DNA from: an uncultured Rhizobiaceae group bacterium
GTDB lineage: Bacteria; Pseudomonadota; Alphaproteobacteria; Rhizobiales; Rhizobiaceae
DNA: 64,000 bases
NCBI GenBank assembly: GCA_947501445.1
Contig: CANMVS010000010.1
Span: 124,001-188,000, forward strand
Direction of reading: 5' to 3'
Shown: positions 41,172 through 50,031 of the stretch, in pieces
How positions within the stretch are numbered: the stretch's first letter is position 1
Layout: every line of letters begins with the position of its first letter
Translations under genes and position numbers: made by a program
Notes under the pieces: model-generated
What the model saw: only the letters and a program-made list of their open reading frames with translations
What the model was told of the DNA's origin: nothing
The model's database searches: none

Positions 41172-42365
41172 TCAGAATTTCCAGATTTCCTGAGCGCCAT
41201 CAAACCCTTTGAGATCAAGTGTCCCTGCAAGGGCACAGCGCTCCGACACAAGCGCTGCAAGGCTCGCGGACAGAACACGATCACAACCCAGTTCACTTGC
41301 TGCAGAAAGCAGACGGGCGGTGTAGTTGATCGGTGGGCCTATGGCTGTGAAATCCAGTCGATCCGAACCGCCAATATTACCGTAGTGAAAAGTGCCATTA
41401 TGCAGGGCTGCTCGAAAAGAAATGGTCTCGCCAAGCGCGTCTTTTCCCAGCGCTACCCCTCCCTCCGTTACAGCATCAATTGCAGTATTGGTAATATCGC
41501 GTATTTCACCGGCATTCGCATAGGGAAAAATGGCGAAAAATCCATCGCCCATATATTTCAGAATTTCACCTCCGTTGGCGGCCACAGGTGGCACCAGACG
41601 ATCAAATGTATCGTTGAGCAGACCGACAAGTTCAGCCCCGGTTTTCCTGTTGCAAAGGGAGGTGAAATCTTTCACGTCAACGAAGAGGATTACCGCTGTT
41701 ATCTGTTCCCCGTCTCCACGATGTACCTGACCGTCCAATATCAGATGGCCGCTGTTTCGCCCGACATAGGTGGACAGGAGACTGGCTGCATTAAGACGCA
41801 GCATGTAGGTCTCTGTCAATCGGGCAAGCGGGCGATTGATCTGCTCAAGCACGCTCAGATCACGGGTGCTGAATCCACCAACCTGCGCACTTGACCAGGA
41901 GCATGCATGGGTTTCACCCGTCGTAAATATCAGCGGCTGCACCAGATAATCGGTAAATCCCTGCTCCCTCAGCTCACCGACGATGATATAGTCGTCGGGA
42001 CACGCCGGGTCTTCCAGATGTCGTCGTATTGCTGTCTGACTTTCCAGCACATGCGGCAATGGATTTGATGTATAGGTCTGTGTCGCAAAGGTTCCCATCG
42101 GTGCCTCAGCCACATCGACGCCACTGCCCTTGATCCAACGAAATCGGCGGCCCATCACATTGGGATGAAGTGTGTAGATGAACAATGTGAACCGATCGAC
42201 AGCCACATCCAGCGCAACCAACCGTTCACAAATGCCCTTTACAATCTCAACCGCATTGGCACTGGGCCGCGCACCATCGATCATCCAGTCGAGAAGATCC
42301 TGCACGGTGGAGCCGGTGTCATCAGCAGGGCCGGCATTCTTCACAACATCTGCACTGTCAGTCAT
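41172..42365 (-). CDS. Class III nucleotidyl cyclase with N-terminal GAF-like sensor
   Basis: The 397-residue soluble protein has an N-terminal half resembling a GAF-like sensor region (VDRFTLFIYTLHPNVMGRRF, then THACSWSSAQVGGFSTRDL). The C-terminal class III cyclase has ILFVDVKDFTSL, KYMGDGFFAIF and IGPPINYTARLL. Both metal aspartates and the purine-selecting Lys are present. It follows the hexapeptide-repeat gene on the same strand after 214 nt with a hairpin in between, and starts after GAGG. It probably signals within the YcaO operon. Confidence 0.88.
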   Translation of the reverse strand: MTDSADVVKNAGPADDTGSTVQDLLDWMIDGARPSANAVEIVKGICERLVALDVAVDRFTLFIYTLHPNVMGRRFRWIKGSGVDVAEAPMGTFATQTYTSNPLPHVLESQTAIRRHLEDPACPDDYIIVGELREQGFTDYLVQPLIFTTGETHACSWSSAQVGGFSTRDLSVLEQINRPLARLTETYMLRLNAASLLSTYVGRNSGHLILDGQVHRGDGEQITAVILFVDVKDFTSLCNRKTGAELVGLLNDTFDRLVPPVAANGGEILKYMGDGFFAIFPYANAGEIRDITNTAIDAVTEGGVALGKDALGETISFRAALHNGTFHYGNIGGSDRLDFTAIGPPINYTARLLSAASELGCDRVLSASLAALVSERCALAGTLDLKGFDGAQEIWKF

Positions 42366-42501
42366 CGCTCACCTCAACAGATAATGTCGCAGACAAATTT
42401 CAACTGTCAGCCAAACGTGAACCGGATTTGACGACGTGTCAAAGCCCTGCCAATCAATCACCCGTGAGCGGTCGTGCGGAATAATGCAAATGAACATAGT
42501 G

Positions 42502-42524
42502 ATGACGCATTATCGCTGCGTCAT
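42502..42524. terminator. Hairpin after the hexapeptide-repeat gene
   Basis: ATGACGCA pairs perfectly with TGCGTCAT around a 7-base loop, 56 nt past the repeat-protein stop. It has no T run. It may partially end transcription or stabilise the upstream mRNA, which would raise expression of the repeat gene over the cyclase that follows. Confidence 0.5.
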
Positions 42525-42579
42525 CTTAAAATTGGTGAGGTCAACACACCATACCGGAAAAACAGAATGCCGGAGCGGC

Positions 42580-43554
42580 CTATTCATCGTCCGAGTTGTG
42601 ATGTGCGTCGCCGCTTAAATGGGTCTGCATCATGGCTCTTGCCTGCATCATGGCGCGACTTTGCATCATCGCACGGCTTTGCATCATGGCGCGGCTTTGC
42701 ATCATGGCGCGGCTCTGCATCATGGCTCGGCTCTGCATCATCGCACGGCTCTGCATCATCGCACGGCTCTGCATCATGGCGCGGCTCTGCATCATGGCGC
42801 GGCTTTGCATCATCGCACGGCTCTGCATCATGGCACTGCTTTGCATCATTGCACGGCTCTGCATCATGGCTCTGGATTGGAACCCGCCGCCGCTGCCATC
42901 ATCAAGCAATTCACGCACACGAAGATCGTCGCGGTCCGCGCCGGGAGCCAGCATCAGGGCACTGCGATCAGAATCGTCCAGAACCTCATAGTGATCCAGT
43001 GCCTCAGGCACGAAATACAACCGGCCATCTGCACCGCGCAGTGTAAAACCACCACCACCGGCGTCATCTTCAAACATGAAATCATCATCGTCATCAACAA
43101 GACCCAGGGCTTCGCCCACATCGGCTTCAGCCGTTTCGAAAAGCATGGTCACATCGTCAAGTTCAACGGTCCAGCGAATGTATTCATCTGCCGGAAATTT
43201 TTTCTTGCCCAGATAGTCGGCGTCTTCATCCGCAGGGGCCACGTCGGCTTTGCCGGGCAACAGGATTTTGACAGGATCAGGCAGTTTTCTTGCTTTGCCA
43301 TCATCCTTGAATGCATAGCCATATACCTGAACCAGACTGCCGTTGAGATATTGCCTGCCCTTGCTCAAATCCACACTGGCAGTGCCGGTTTTTGCATCCT
43401 TGGATGAAAACTCGGAAAAATCGAGAACGACTTTATCCGAACAATTCTCGTCTGTGGCAATATCCTGCGGAACAGCGCTTCTGGAAAACAATACGTCAAT
43501 GGTTTTGCAAAAAAGTATCACTTTTTTACTTGGTGAAAGGCCTACGGTCGTCAT
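42580..43554 (-). CDS. Hexapeptide-repeat protein, candidate multi-core RiPP precursor
   Basis: The 324-residue protein is unknown to me. Residues 1-about 225 form an acidic non-repetitive region (motifs KGRQYLNGSLVQVYGYAF, EALGLVDDDDDFMFEDDAG, GADGRLYFVPEALDHYEVL). A GSGGG hinge is followed by 14 tandem SRAMMQ hexapeptides (one SSAMMQ, last ARAMMQ) and the tail THLSGDAHHNSDDE. There is no signal peptide. The ATG has an AGGGGGA ribosome site. It lies in the same-strand run as YcaO, TfuA and a metallopeptidase, so a peptide-modification substrate with leader plus repeated cores is my inference. Alternatives are a Met-rich metal-binding protein or an adhesin-like tail. Confidence 0.75.
   Translation of the reverse strand: MTTVGLSPSKKVILFCKTIDVLFSRSAVPQDIATDENCSDKVVLDFSEFSSKDAKTGTASVDLSKGRQYLNGSLVQVYGYAFKDDGKARKLPDPVKILLPGKADVAPADEDADYLGKKKFPADEYIRWTVELDDVTMLFETAEADVGEALGLVDDDDDFMFEDDAGGGGFTLRGADGRLYFVPEALDHYEVLDDSDRSALMLAPGADRDDLRVRELLDDGSGGGFQSRAMMQSRAMMQSSAMMQSRAMMQSRAMMQSRAMMQSRAMMQSRAMMQSRAMMQSRAMMQSRAMMQSRAMMQSRAMMQARAMMQTHLSGDAHHNSDDE
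42625..42876 (-). repeat. Fourteen 18-bp tandem repeats encoding SRAMMQ
   Basis: The array is 14 exact-length 18-nt units in frame with the repeat protein. Ala is written GCC, GCG or GCA; Arg CGC, CGT, CGA or AGA; Ser AGC, AGT or TCC; Gln CAG or CAA. Only two units change an amino acid. On the other strand the same differences would swap Gly/Arg, Ala/Thr/Ser or Met/Ile, so the minus frame is the coding one. Confidence 0.95.
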
Positions 43555-43596
43555 CAAATCCCCCTGAATTCAAAACCTGCGCGTTCGCGCCATAGT

Positions 43597-43613
43597 TGGT
43601 ATAGGTTATACCA
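43597..43613. promoter_or_regulatory. Inverted repeat upstream of the hexapeptide-repeat gene
   Basis: TGGTATA and TATACCA pair around GGT, 43 nt upstream of the start codon in the 87-bp gap after the peptidase gene. It could be an operator or carry a -10 element for a separate promoter of the repeat gene. Confidence 0.4.
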
Positions 43614-43641
43614 GAAGCACGCGGTGTGCTAGCTGGATTCT

Positions 43642-44865
43642 TCAATCGATTTTGGTTGCAATTTCGCGCCATTCAAAACAGTTCCGAATTGCCTTTTGAT
43701 GGCGCTTGCCGGTCATCTGCCGATCAACGCTCAAAAACATGACTGCAAAAGTCTCATAGCTGAATTTTGCCGGCGTAAGCTGATGCCAGCTTTGAGCCAG
43801 ACGCAAACCCAACATGTCACGTGCTGCACATAGCGCGCTGTGAAAACCGTCGGGATTGCGCGCATAGGCTTCGGCACACCCGCCATGACTGCCATCCACG
43901 GTTTCTCCAGTGTTTTCAATGCGCCGCATCTCATCCACATCTTCCGCGCGGACCAATCTGGCATCAACGAGCTGCGCCATAAAAAACTCAACCAGAATAT
44001 CAAAAACCGCTCCGGTAAGTGGCTGCCCCAATTTATGGACCTGTTTGCCTGTCACATCTTTTGCAGGCGTATCCATGGAAACAACATCACTCATCTTGAG
44101 GGCATTGGATGCATTGCGGATCTGACGGGTTTTGGACAATTCACCAACACGATTAAGTTCATTCTGGGTGTAGAGATCACCCTTGGTCTTACGCAAAAGA
44201 TGGCTGACAAATGTATCGAAATGCAGCCCTGAGATAAGCGCAATACAGTCAGAGGTTGATTCGTGAAATCCCCGGTAGGCCGTCGTCAGTGTCTCGGGGT
44301 CAGGCATCCCAACCAGAGAAAACACCAGACCGTGGCCGACTTCATGGGCAAGCACATCAAAGTTCAAGGCGTAGGGTCGAAGCTCGCCCTGATCATCCTT
44401 GCCCTCACCAAATTCCATGAAACCCCAGCCAAAATGCGCATTGTTCCAGGGTACATGCGGGATCATCTCCAACTGCGGATGTGTCATAGCAAAATGCCAC
44501 GGAATGGGGCCCCCAAGATAGGTTTCCCAAATATCCAGCACCCGGCGAACACCGCCAAACATATGGGCGCAGGTAAAGGCAGGATCATCCACAGCAATAT
44601 GGTCAAAATGTCCGTCCATACCCGGCATCAGTGCGCTACGGCATCGACCGGCATAAGGCGGCATATCCTTATCACCATAAGGTTTTTTATCTTCCGGCTG
44701 TAGCGCATACATCCGCTGGTCACTGGGCCCCGGCCCGAGCGAGCCAACAGGAGAAGAGACATAGATGACTTCAGGCTCTTTGAAATCCGACAACACGGGA
44801 GATTGCGCATAGAGGCGAAACCTGGTGCCGGTCGGGGCATAAAAACTGTTAAGCGAAAAACTCAT
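43642..44865 (-). CDS. M4-like zinc metallopeptidase of the YcaO operon
   Basis: The 407-residue protein is a gluzincin: zinc motif HEVGH (residues 174-178) in VLAHEVGHGLVFS, and a third-ligand Glu in FHESTSDCIAL (E202). Both match the thermolysin-like layout, including the C-terminal helical half (QPLTGAVFDILVEFFMAQL). It lacks the signal peptide and propeptide of secreted thermolysins, so it is probably cytosolic. Its start overlaps tfuA by 4 nt (ATGA). A peptidase in a YcaO operon would suit leader removal or release of repeated cores, but the substrate is not shown. Confidence 0.85.
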   Translation of the reverse strand: MSFSLNSFYAPTGTRFRLYAQSPVLSDFKEPEVIYVSSPVGSLGPGPSDQRMYALQPEDKKPYGDKDMPPYAGRCRSALMPGMDGHFDHIAVDDPAFTCAHMFGGVRRVLDIWETYLGGPIPWHFAMTHPQLEMIPHVPWNNAHFGWGFMEFGEGKDDQGELRPYALNFDVLAHEVGHGLVFSLVGMPDPETLTTAYRGFHESTSDCIALISGLHFDTFVSHLLRKTKGDLYTQNELNRVGELSKTRQIRNASNALKMSDVVSMDTPAKDVTGKQVHKLGQPLTGAVFDILVEFFMAQLVDARLVRAEDVDEMRRIENTGETVDGSHGGCAEAYARNPDGFHSALCAARDMLGLRLAQSWHQLTPAKFSYETFAVMFLSVDRQMTGKRHQKAIRNCFEWREIATKID

Positions 44866-45617
44866 TCAATTGGTTCCTGACCGCCAGTTGCCGCGGCAGA
44901 TTCCCACAGCAGTGTTTGTTCAAACCGAAATGGAACGGGTTCGCATTGAGGCATACCATCGCGCAGCCCCACAAGCAGCTCCATGGCATCAATGCGCTTT
45001 TGCGATAGACGGTTTTGCGGCAGCCATTGCGACAGCCGTGTGGCCGTTGCGGTGCTCACACCCCGGCCTGTTGCAATGTCGAGAACAGCATTCCACGTGC
45101 GCATTTTATAAAACAACGCCTTGGCAGCATTTGCCAGCACATGGATATCCGTATCATTGACGATACCATCTGACAGCGCCTTTACGAGCGTGGCACGAAT
45201 GTCCACCATTGCCTCACTTGCCGCATAGCCAATCTCCGCCGGACCATGAACAACAGCGACCTCATCGTCATCTTCAAATAAATCTTCAAAGGGTTCGTAT
45301 CGGCCGGTCAGGTAGGCATGGTAAATCTGGCCGGTGCCTTCCATTCCAAATTGGGACAGTTCAGCTGCACGCATCGCCCCCATGCTGGCAGCCCCGCATA
45401 CCCGTATGCCCTGGCTGAGTGCCCAGAGAATTTCCTTGTGCCAGACTGATGGAACCTGCTCAAAATAGCCGTCGATGATAGCCACTGTTTCGGGCTGATG
45501 ATCCTGCACCGCCTTCAAAATATCACCGCGCCTGACCGGTGGCAGATAGATCCCATCCAGTATAGTTTTCGCTTCATCCTGCGGCACCGTAGGACCGAGA
45601 AAAACACAGATGGTCAT
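44862..45617 (-). CDS. tfuA: TfuA-like protein, partner of YcaO
   Basis: The 251-residue protein matches the TfuA family: FLGPTVPQDEAKTIL at the start, YLPPVRRGDILKAV, IIDGYFEQVPSVWHKEILWAL, and CGAASMGAMRAAEL. TfuA pairs with YcaO for thioamidation of peptide or protein backbones; it is proposed to help deliver sulfur. It was first known from trifolitoxin producers. It overlaps YcaO upstream and the peptidase downstream by 4 nt each, so all three are translated together. Confidence 0.93.
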   Translation of the reverse strand: MTICVFLGPTVPQDEAKTILDGIYLPPVRRGDILKAVQDHQPETVAIIDGYFEQVPSVWHKEILWALSQGIRVCGAASMGAMRAAELSQFGMEGTGQIYHAYLTGRYEPFEDLFEDDDEVAVVHGPAEIGYAASEAMVDIRATLVKALSDGIVNDTDIHVLANAAKALFYKMRTWNAVLDIATGRGVSTATATRLSQWLPQNRLSQKRIDAMELLVGLRDGMPQCEPVPFRFEQTLLWESAAATGGQEPIE

Positions 45618-46837
45618 TCCGCCGCCTCCATTAACAGGGCTGACGCCCGTTCGCCGGGCACATAGGCCGTATCCGGCCCTTCCAAGGCGGCCTCAAGTCC
45701 GGGTACGACAACCCGCACGACTGCAAAACCAAAGTTTGGTTTGCCAATATCCACTGCTACGACCTGACGGATACCGACGTCTTCCAGCGCCTTTAGCGTC
45801 ATGGCTATATCGGCATCAAAAGTGTCCTGCTCGACATTGGCAATATCATCAAAGCATCTTGCCGGTTGCAATTCAGACAGAATTGAATCCGCCATCGCCT
45901 TGCGATCCACCAGCTCCTGTGCGCCATAGTCGGCATCCAGAATATCCTCTCGGGCACCGGCTATAAATGTCGCGCGTGCCTGGGCTGCCTCGGTCAGCGC
46001 CCTGGACAGGGCAACCTGCGGCGCAAGATGCGCGCCACCACCAAATTCAGGCGCACCGGTTTCACCCGTGCGATCTGATATCAGACAAAAGAAGACCGGT
46101 ATGCCGGCATCCGAAGTGACGTCCCACACGGCAACGTCTATCTGTGCCGCTTCAAACATATCCAGTATGGACCGGCAATGGGGATCAGTTACCGTTTCCA
46201 GGCGCAGCGCGCTTGCACTTTTCCATGCATCAGGCGAAAGCTTCCATAAGGTGATCGCATCCCTTTCGATCACTTCCATCAGTGCATGCAGCGTTGCCTC
46301 TTCCTGAGTGTTGCCAGAGGCCAACCCGTTGGTTGTTGCACAAAACGCCCCTGAATGGGGTGGTTCCGGCAGGGCATAATTGGCATGAACCATCTCAAAG
46401 GGCAGCCAGCATCCCTGCTCGCCGATCAGGTTCCAGCCTTCCACCCATAAAAACGGATGCTGATTATCAAGCCCTTGAACATTGGACAGCGGCAGACCGT
46501 CAAGACTGATGAGTTTGTGCGAGAACTGCAGTTCATCAACGCTTGCCAGTTTCAGCGGCAGATCAATGCTTTCCGCACACCAGGTCTCGTAGGCTTCCAT
46601 GGCAGCCGATACTCTGGCAGCATCCTTTGTTACGCCTTTGCCCTGAAACACGGATAATGAGCGTGAGTTGGGCCGGCAGGCCGTGTAAACCGGTATGCCT
46701 ATCCGATCGAGCCCGGTGATGTTCGCAACCCGCGATATGCCGAAAACCGGCAATAAAGGGCGCAGTTTTTTCCATGTTTCAGTTGGCGTACATGCACGTC
46801 GCCCCCCGTCACTCCAGACCTTGGCTTGCGTACTCAT
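45614..46837 (-). CDS. ycaO: YcaO-domain protein (ATP-dependent peptide backbone modification)
   Basis: The 407-residue protein has a YcaO core. YcaO enzymes use ATP to activate peptide amide bonds, giving azolines, thioamides or amidines. ATP/Mg motifs visible are SAAMEAYE (residues 77-84) and HALMEVIERDAITLW, plus the early RPNSRSLSVFQGKGVT segment. No fused or neighbouring E1-like cyclodehydratase partner is present. With TfuA next door, thioamidation is the likeliest chemistry. It overlaps the upstream cyclase/AAA gene by 4 nt. The PxPxP C-terminus of azoline-forming YcaOs is absent; it ends PGERASALLMEAAE. Confidence 0.92.
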   Translation of the reverse strand: MSTQAKVWSDGGRRACTPTETWKKLRPLLPVFGISRVANITGLDRIGIPVYTACRPNSRSLSVFQGKGVTKDAARVSAAMEAYETWCAESIDLPLKLASVDELQFSHKLISLDGLPLSNVQGLDNQHPFLWVEGWNLIGEQGCWLPFEMVHANYALPEPPHSGAFCATTNGLASGNTQEEATLHALMEVIERDAITLWKLSPDAWKSASALRLETVTDPHCRSILDMFEAAQIDVAVWDVTSDAGIPVFFCLISDRTGETGAPEFGGGAHLAPQVALSRALTEAAQARATFIAGAREDILDADYGAQELVDRKAMADSILSELQPARCFDDIANVEQDTFDADIAMTLKALEDVGIRQVVAVDIGKPNFGFAVVRVVVPGLEAALEGPDTAYVPGERASALLMEAAE

Positions 46838-49800
46838 TCGCCGGCACCGCCGGATAGCGCGGCCCTTGCCTCATCCAGATCGCGTCCGGTCACATCCTTT
46901 GGAAAACGTGCCAGCGTTGCTTCCAGTTCAGCTCTTGCCAGTTGATCGCGGCCACAAATCTGCCCCCAGCGCAGGGCCGTCATACAGGTCCGCAATTCAA
47001 GCGCATCAGCACCCTGACTTCTGGCAACAGCAATGGCATCGGCAATCGAGGACGATATGAACTCAACGTCCGGATTGGCGCGGGCCATTTCGACTTCAGC
47101 CTGCAATCTGGACAGCTCCGCCCCCCAGTAGTTCACACCCTCTGCAGCAATGATGGCCCGACCCTCGTTGAGGACACGCAGTGCGTTTTCATAATGTCCG
47201 AGCTGTAACATCGCGCTCGCCCGCATGCATTGATAGACAGGAAAGTCTTCTGGCGTTCCAATCTCCTGCATGATTTCAAAACCTTCGTTGACCTGATTGA
47301 GGCCCGCTTCAACTTCACCGGCTTCAATCCGGGTACAACCCAAAAATATCTCACCCTTGGCACGGTAATCCTCAAGATCATTTTCCGTTCCGAGCTTGAT
47401 CAGCCGCCGGGCCACCTCGCCGGTCTTCTCGCCATCACGCAAATAGTGATGCAGCATGACTGCAATATCGAGTGCATGCAGCAAACTGCCAAGGTGGCCG
47501 AGATGCTCGGCATGGGCGATGGCTTCTTCCACATATTTTACCGCTGCAGTGCCGCCGCCCTGTAACCAGGTTGCAAGGCTGATTTCACCCAGCGCACAGA
47601 CTTTGCAATCGTGACCGCCATAGAGCGTTCCAAGCTCTTCAAACCCGCCTGCTTCGTAGATTTCCAGCCCTTCCCTGGCACTGGCAATTGAATCATCAAG
47701 TGCCCCCATCTGAAAGGCATTTGCCCATACACAATGCTGAGCCTGCAGCTTGAATTCCTGTCCGTTCATGCCTTCCGAGACGTCCAGCAGCTTTCGGGCC
47801 CGCTTGGCCATGGTGGCAAAGGTGTCCGAAATACGCCACCACCCCCAATAGGCCGGGAAATGCCAGGGGGATTCAGGCGTTGATTCGGCAAGCCGCAATG
47901 CCTCTTCATAGGCAGCTCTGGTCTCCAGCGCACCGGCGCCACGCGCAGAAAGCAATGCGCCTGCCAACAGGACCTGAACCCGTAATCGAAGTTCCTCCAG
48001 ACCACTTTCTTCTTCGACCTGACGCAGCAGGGCACCGCAGTTTTCATATAGAGCGGCTGCCTCAAAACTGGCTGACGCGCGGCTGGCTGCAAGGCCTGCT
48101 TCCAGATATTTGTCCGCTGCCATTTTGTGTCGGCCGCAGGCTTCCAGATGATAGCCCAGGGTCTCGGGCAAAGTCGCCTCAAGCCGTTTGGAATCAGCCT
48201 GCAGCCAATCCAGATAGCGTGTGTGCCATGTGATCCGTGCCGGCCGCACCAGGCTTTCATAGGCCGCCCGTTGAAACAGCGCGTGCCGAAAGGACGGCCT
48301 GCCGTCTTTGCTGACTGAGAAAATACCTGCTTCAAGCAAAGCGAGAATGGCCGTATTGATCGCCTCAGTACTTTCGCCGCTGACCTCAACCAGAGCAGCC
48401 CGATCAAATGAGCGCCCCAATACCGAGCTGATCTGCGCCAACAGTTTGGCTTCACCCAGGGCATCCAGACGACTGGTGATAAGATCCAGAAGCGATGCAG
48501 GCGTTGTTGCCTGTGCGTTCACATTGGTGGCACGTAAGACGCCACGTTCCCAGCGGGCAAGATCTGATTCGATCAGCGATTTGGTATATTCTTCCACATA
48601 AAGCGGCAGGCCGTCTGTTACCGCCGCAATACGGCGCGCAAGGGCGGCTTCAACCTTGCCGCCACACACAGATTCGATGATGCGGGCCGTCGCTTCAGGG
48701 GCCAGTGCCTTCAGGCTCAATCGTGTTGCCGCGGTACCGTCAGAGCCAAAATGTGTGCCCGGTCGTGTCAGCACCAGCATCATGCGATAGGTGGATGGTG
48801 CGGGGAAAATGCGGTCCAGCAGTTCAATGGTTGACGGATCAACCCAATGGCCATCATCAACAAGCACCATCATGGGTCTTGGCATGCCCCGTATCAGTCT
48901 TGTCGCCGCTGCAAATACCGCTGCGCGGCCCTCAGTGCCGTTCTCGAAATCGCCGCGCCAAAGTGCAAACAGAGCCTCGGCATGCACGCTGTTTTCAGGA
49001 CTTTCCTCACCAAACCAGCTCTTTATGCTGGCAAGGGCCTGCTGGTCCCCCTGCCTGCCACTGAGGCCAACCCAATTGTCGATGGTCTGTTTCAGACTGG
49101 CAAATGGTGAATGGCGTGTGGCAATGGATCCGGAAAACTCAATGATCCGGCGGCGTTCTATTCCCTCCCGGGCGATAAAAGCCGACGCCAATACCGATTT
49201 ACCGGCACCTGGTTCCGCAACAATTGTGGTGCGTACACTTTCGCCTGCCTGCGTTCTTTCCCAGGCTTCGTGAAGGACATTCAGCTCGTCATCACGCCCT
49301 TCGAGTGTTCTGGTGGGTTCAGGCAAAATGGACGCTGGCGAGATACTGCCAAGCAGGTGGAAAATTTCAACAGGCTTCGGAAACCCCTTCAACTCCTTGA
49401 ATCCAATGGATTCACTTCGAAAAGCTTTGGAGATCAGGGAGAGGGTTTGTTCGCTGACAACAACACTGTTTTCCGGTGCAAACTGCTCCATTCTGGCGGC
49501 CATATTGGGAACAACACCCGTCATCGCATGATGGTCGCGGGTTTCTCCAGCCCCCATTTCGCTGATAAGAACGCGGCCCGTGTGCAGCGCCAATCGCAAG
49601 GCAAAGTGTATTTGCCGTTCTTCTTTGAGCCTGCGGCCCATCTCGGCAACATCCCGGCAGATTTCAAGCGCTGCCTCCGCTGCGTGAATAGCGGCATCTT
49701 CCATCGCCCGCGGATAGCCGAAATAGGCGTGAATACCATCGCCGAGGTAGACGGCAATCATCCCGCCCCTGCTCTCGATGGCTTTGGCACATATCACCTG

Positions 49801-50031
49801 GTATTCCCGTAAAAGCTCGCGCAGATCCTCAGAATCGACCTGATTGGAAAGCTGGGTCGAATCGACCAGATCACAAAACATGACAGTGATCTGTCGGTGT
49901 TCGCCTCCCTGTTCCTTTGTCAGCGCCTGATGTTCAGAAAGCCGTGCGCCGCACGATGGACAAAATTTCGCCTTTGCCGGCGTTTCCTCACCGCAGGTTT
50001 CACACAATACCCCGTCAATTTGATCGTTCAC
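46834..50031 (-). CDS. Zinc-ribbon / class III cyclase / AAA-type NTPase / TPR regulator
   Basis: The 1065-residue multidomain protein has, in order, a zinc ribbon (C10, C13, C24, C27), a class III cyclase domain (FCDLVDST with D54; VYLGDGIHAYFG with D98), an ATPase of the STAND/MalT type with Walker A GAGKS (275-279) and Walker B MVLVDDGHW, and a long TPR-like C-terminal half. The Lys that selects the purine is replaced by Val in VYLGDG, so cyclase activity or base choice is uncertain. It starts at a GTG. As first gene of the YcaO operon, joined by ATGA, it probably senses a signal and controls the pathway. Confidence 0.88.
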   Translation of the reverse strand: MNDQIDGVLCETCGEETPAKAKFCPSCGARLSEHQALTKEQGGEHRQITVMFCDLVDSTQLSNQVDSEDLRELLREYQVICAKAIESRGGMIAVYLGDGIHAYFGYPRAMEDAAIHAAEAALEICRDVAEMGRRLKEERQIHFALRLALHTGRVLISEMGAGETRDHHAMTGVVPNMAARMEQFAPENSVVVSEQTLSLISKAFRSESIGFKELKGFPKPVEIFHLLGSISPASILPEPTRTLEGRDDELNVLHEAWERTQAGESVRTTIVAEPGAGKSVLASAFIAREGIERRRIIEFSGSIATRHSPFASLKQTIDNWVGLSGRQGDQQALASIKSWFGEESPENSVHAEALFALWRGDFENGTEGRAAVFAAATRLIRGMPRPMMVLVDDGHWVDPSTIELLDRIFPAPSTYRMMLVLTRPGTHFGSDGTAATRLSLKALAPEATARIIESVCGGKVEAALARRIAAVTDGLPLYVEEYTKSLIESDLARWERGVLRATNVNAQATTPASLLDLITSRLDALGEAKLLAQISSVLGRSFDRAALVEVSGESTEAINTAILALLEAGIFSVSKDGRPSFRHALFQRAAYESLVRPARITWHTRYLDWLQADSKRLEATLPETLGYHLEACGRHKMAADKYLEAGLAASRASASFEAAALYENCGALLRQVEEESGLEELRLRVQVLLAGALLSARGAGALETRAAYEEALRLAESTPESPWHFPAYWGWWRISDTFATMAKRARKLLDVSEGMNGQEFKLQAQHCVWANAFQMGALDDSIASAREGLEIYEAGGFEELGTLYGGHDCKVCALGEISLATWLQGGGTAAVKYVEEAIAHAEHLGHLGSLLHALDIAVMLHHYLRDGEKTGEVARRLIKLGTENDLEDYRAKGEIFLGCTRIEAGEVEAGLNQVNEGFEIMQEIGTPEDFPVYQCMRASAMLQLGHYENALRVLNEGRAIIAAEGVNYWGAELSRLQAEVEMARANPDVEFISSSIADAIAVARSQGADALELRTCMTALRWGQICGRDQLARAELEATLARFPKDVTGRDLDEARAALSGGAGE

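Noticed and set aside
42625-42876. Tandem 18-bp repeats as a CRISPR array
   Set aside because: There are no spacers between the units, the period is in frame with a gene, and no cas gene is nearby.
42619-43407. Plus-strand open frames across the repeat array (HHG-rich and CIMARL-rich)
   Set aside because: They are antisense to the repeat gene. Codon differences between units change residues in these frames but are silent in the minus frame, and the minus frame has the ribosome site.
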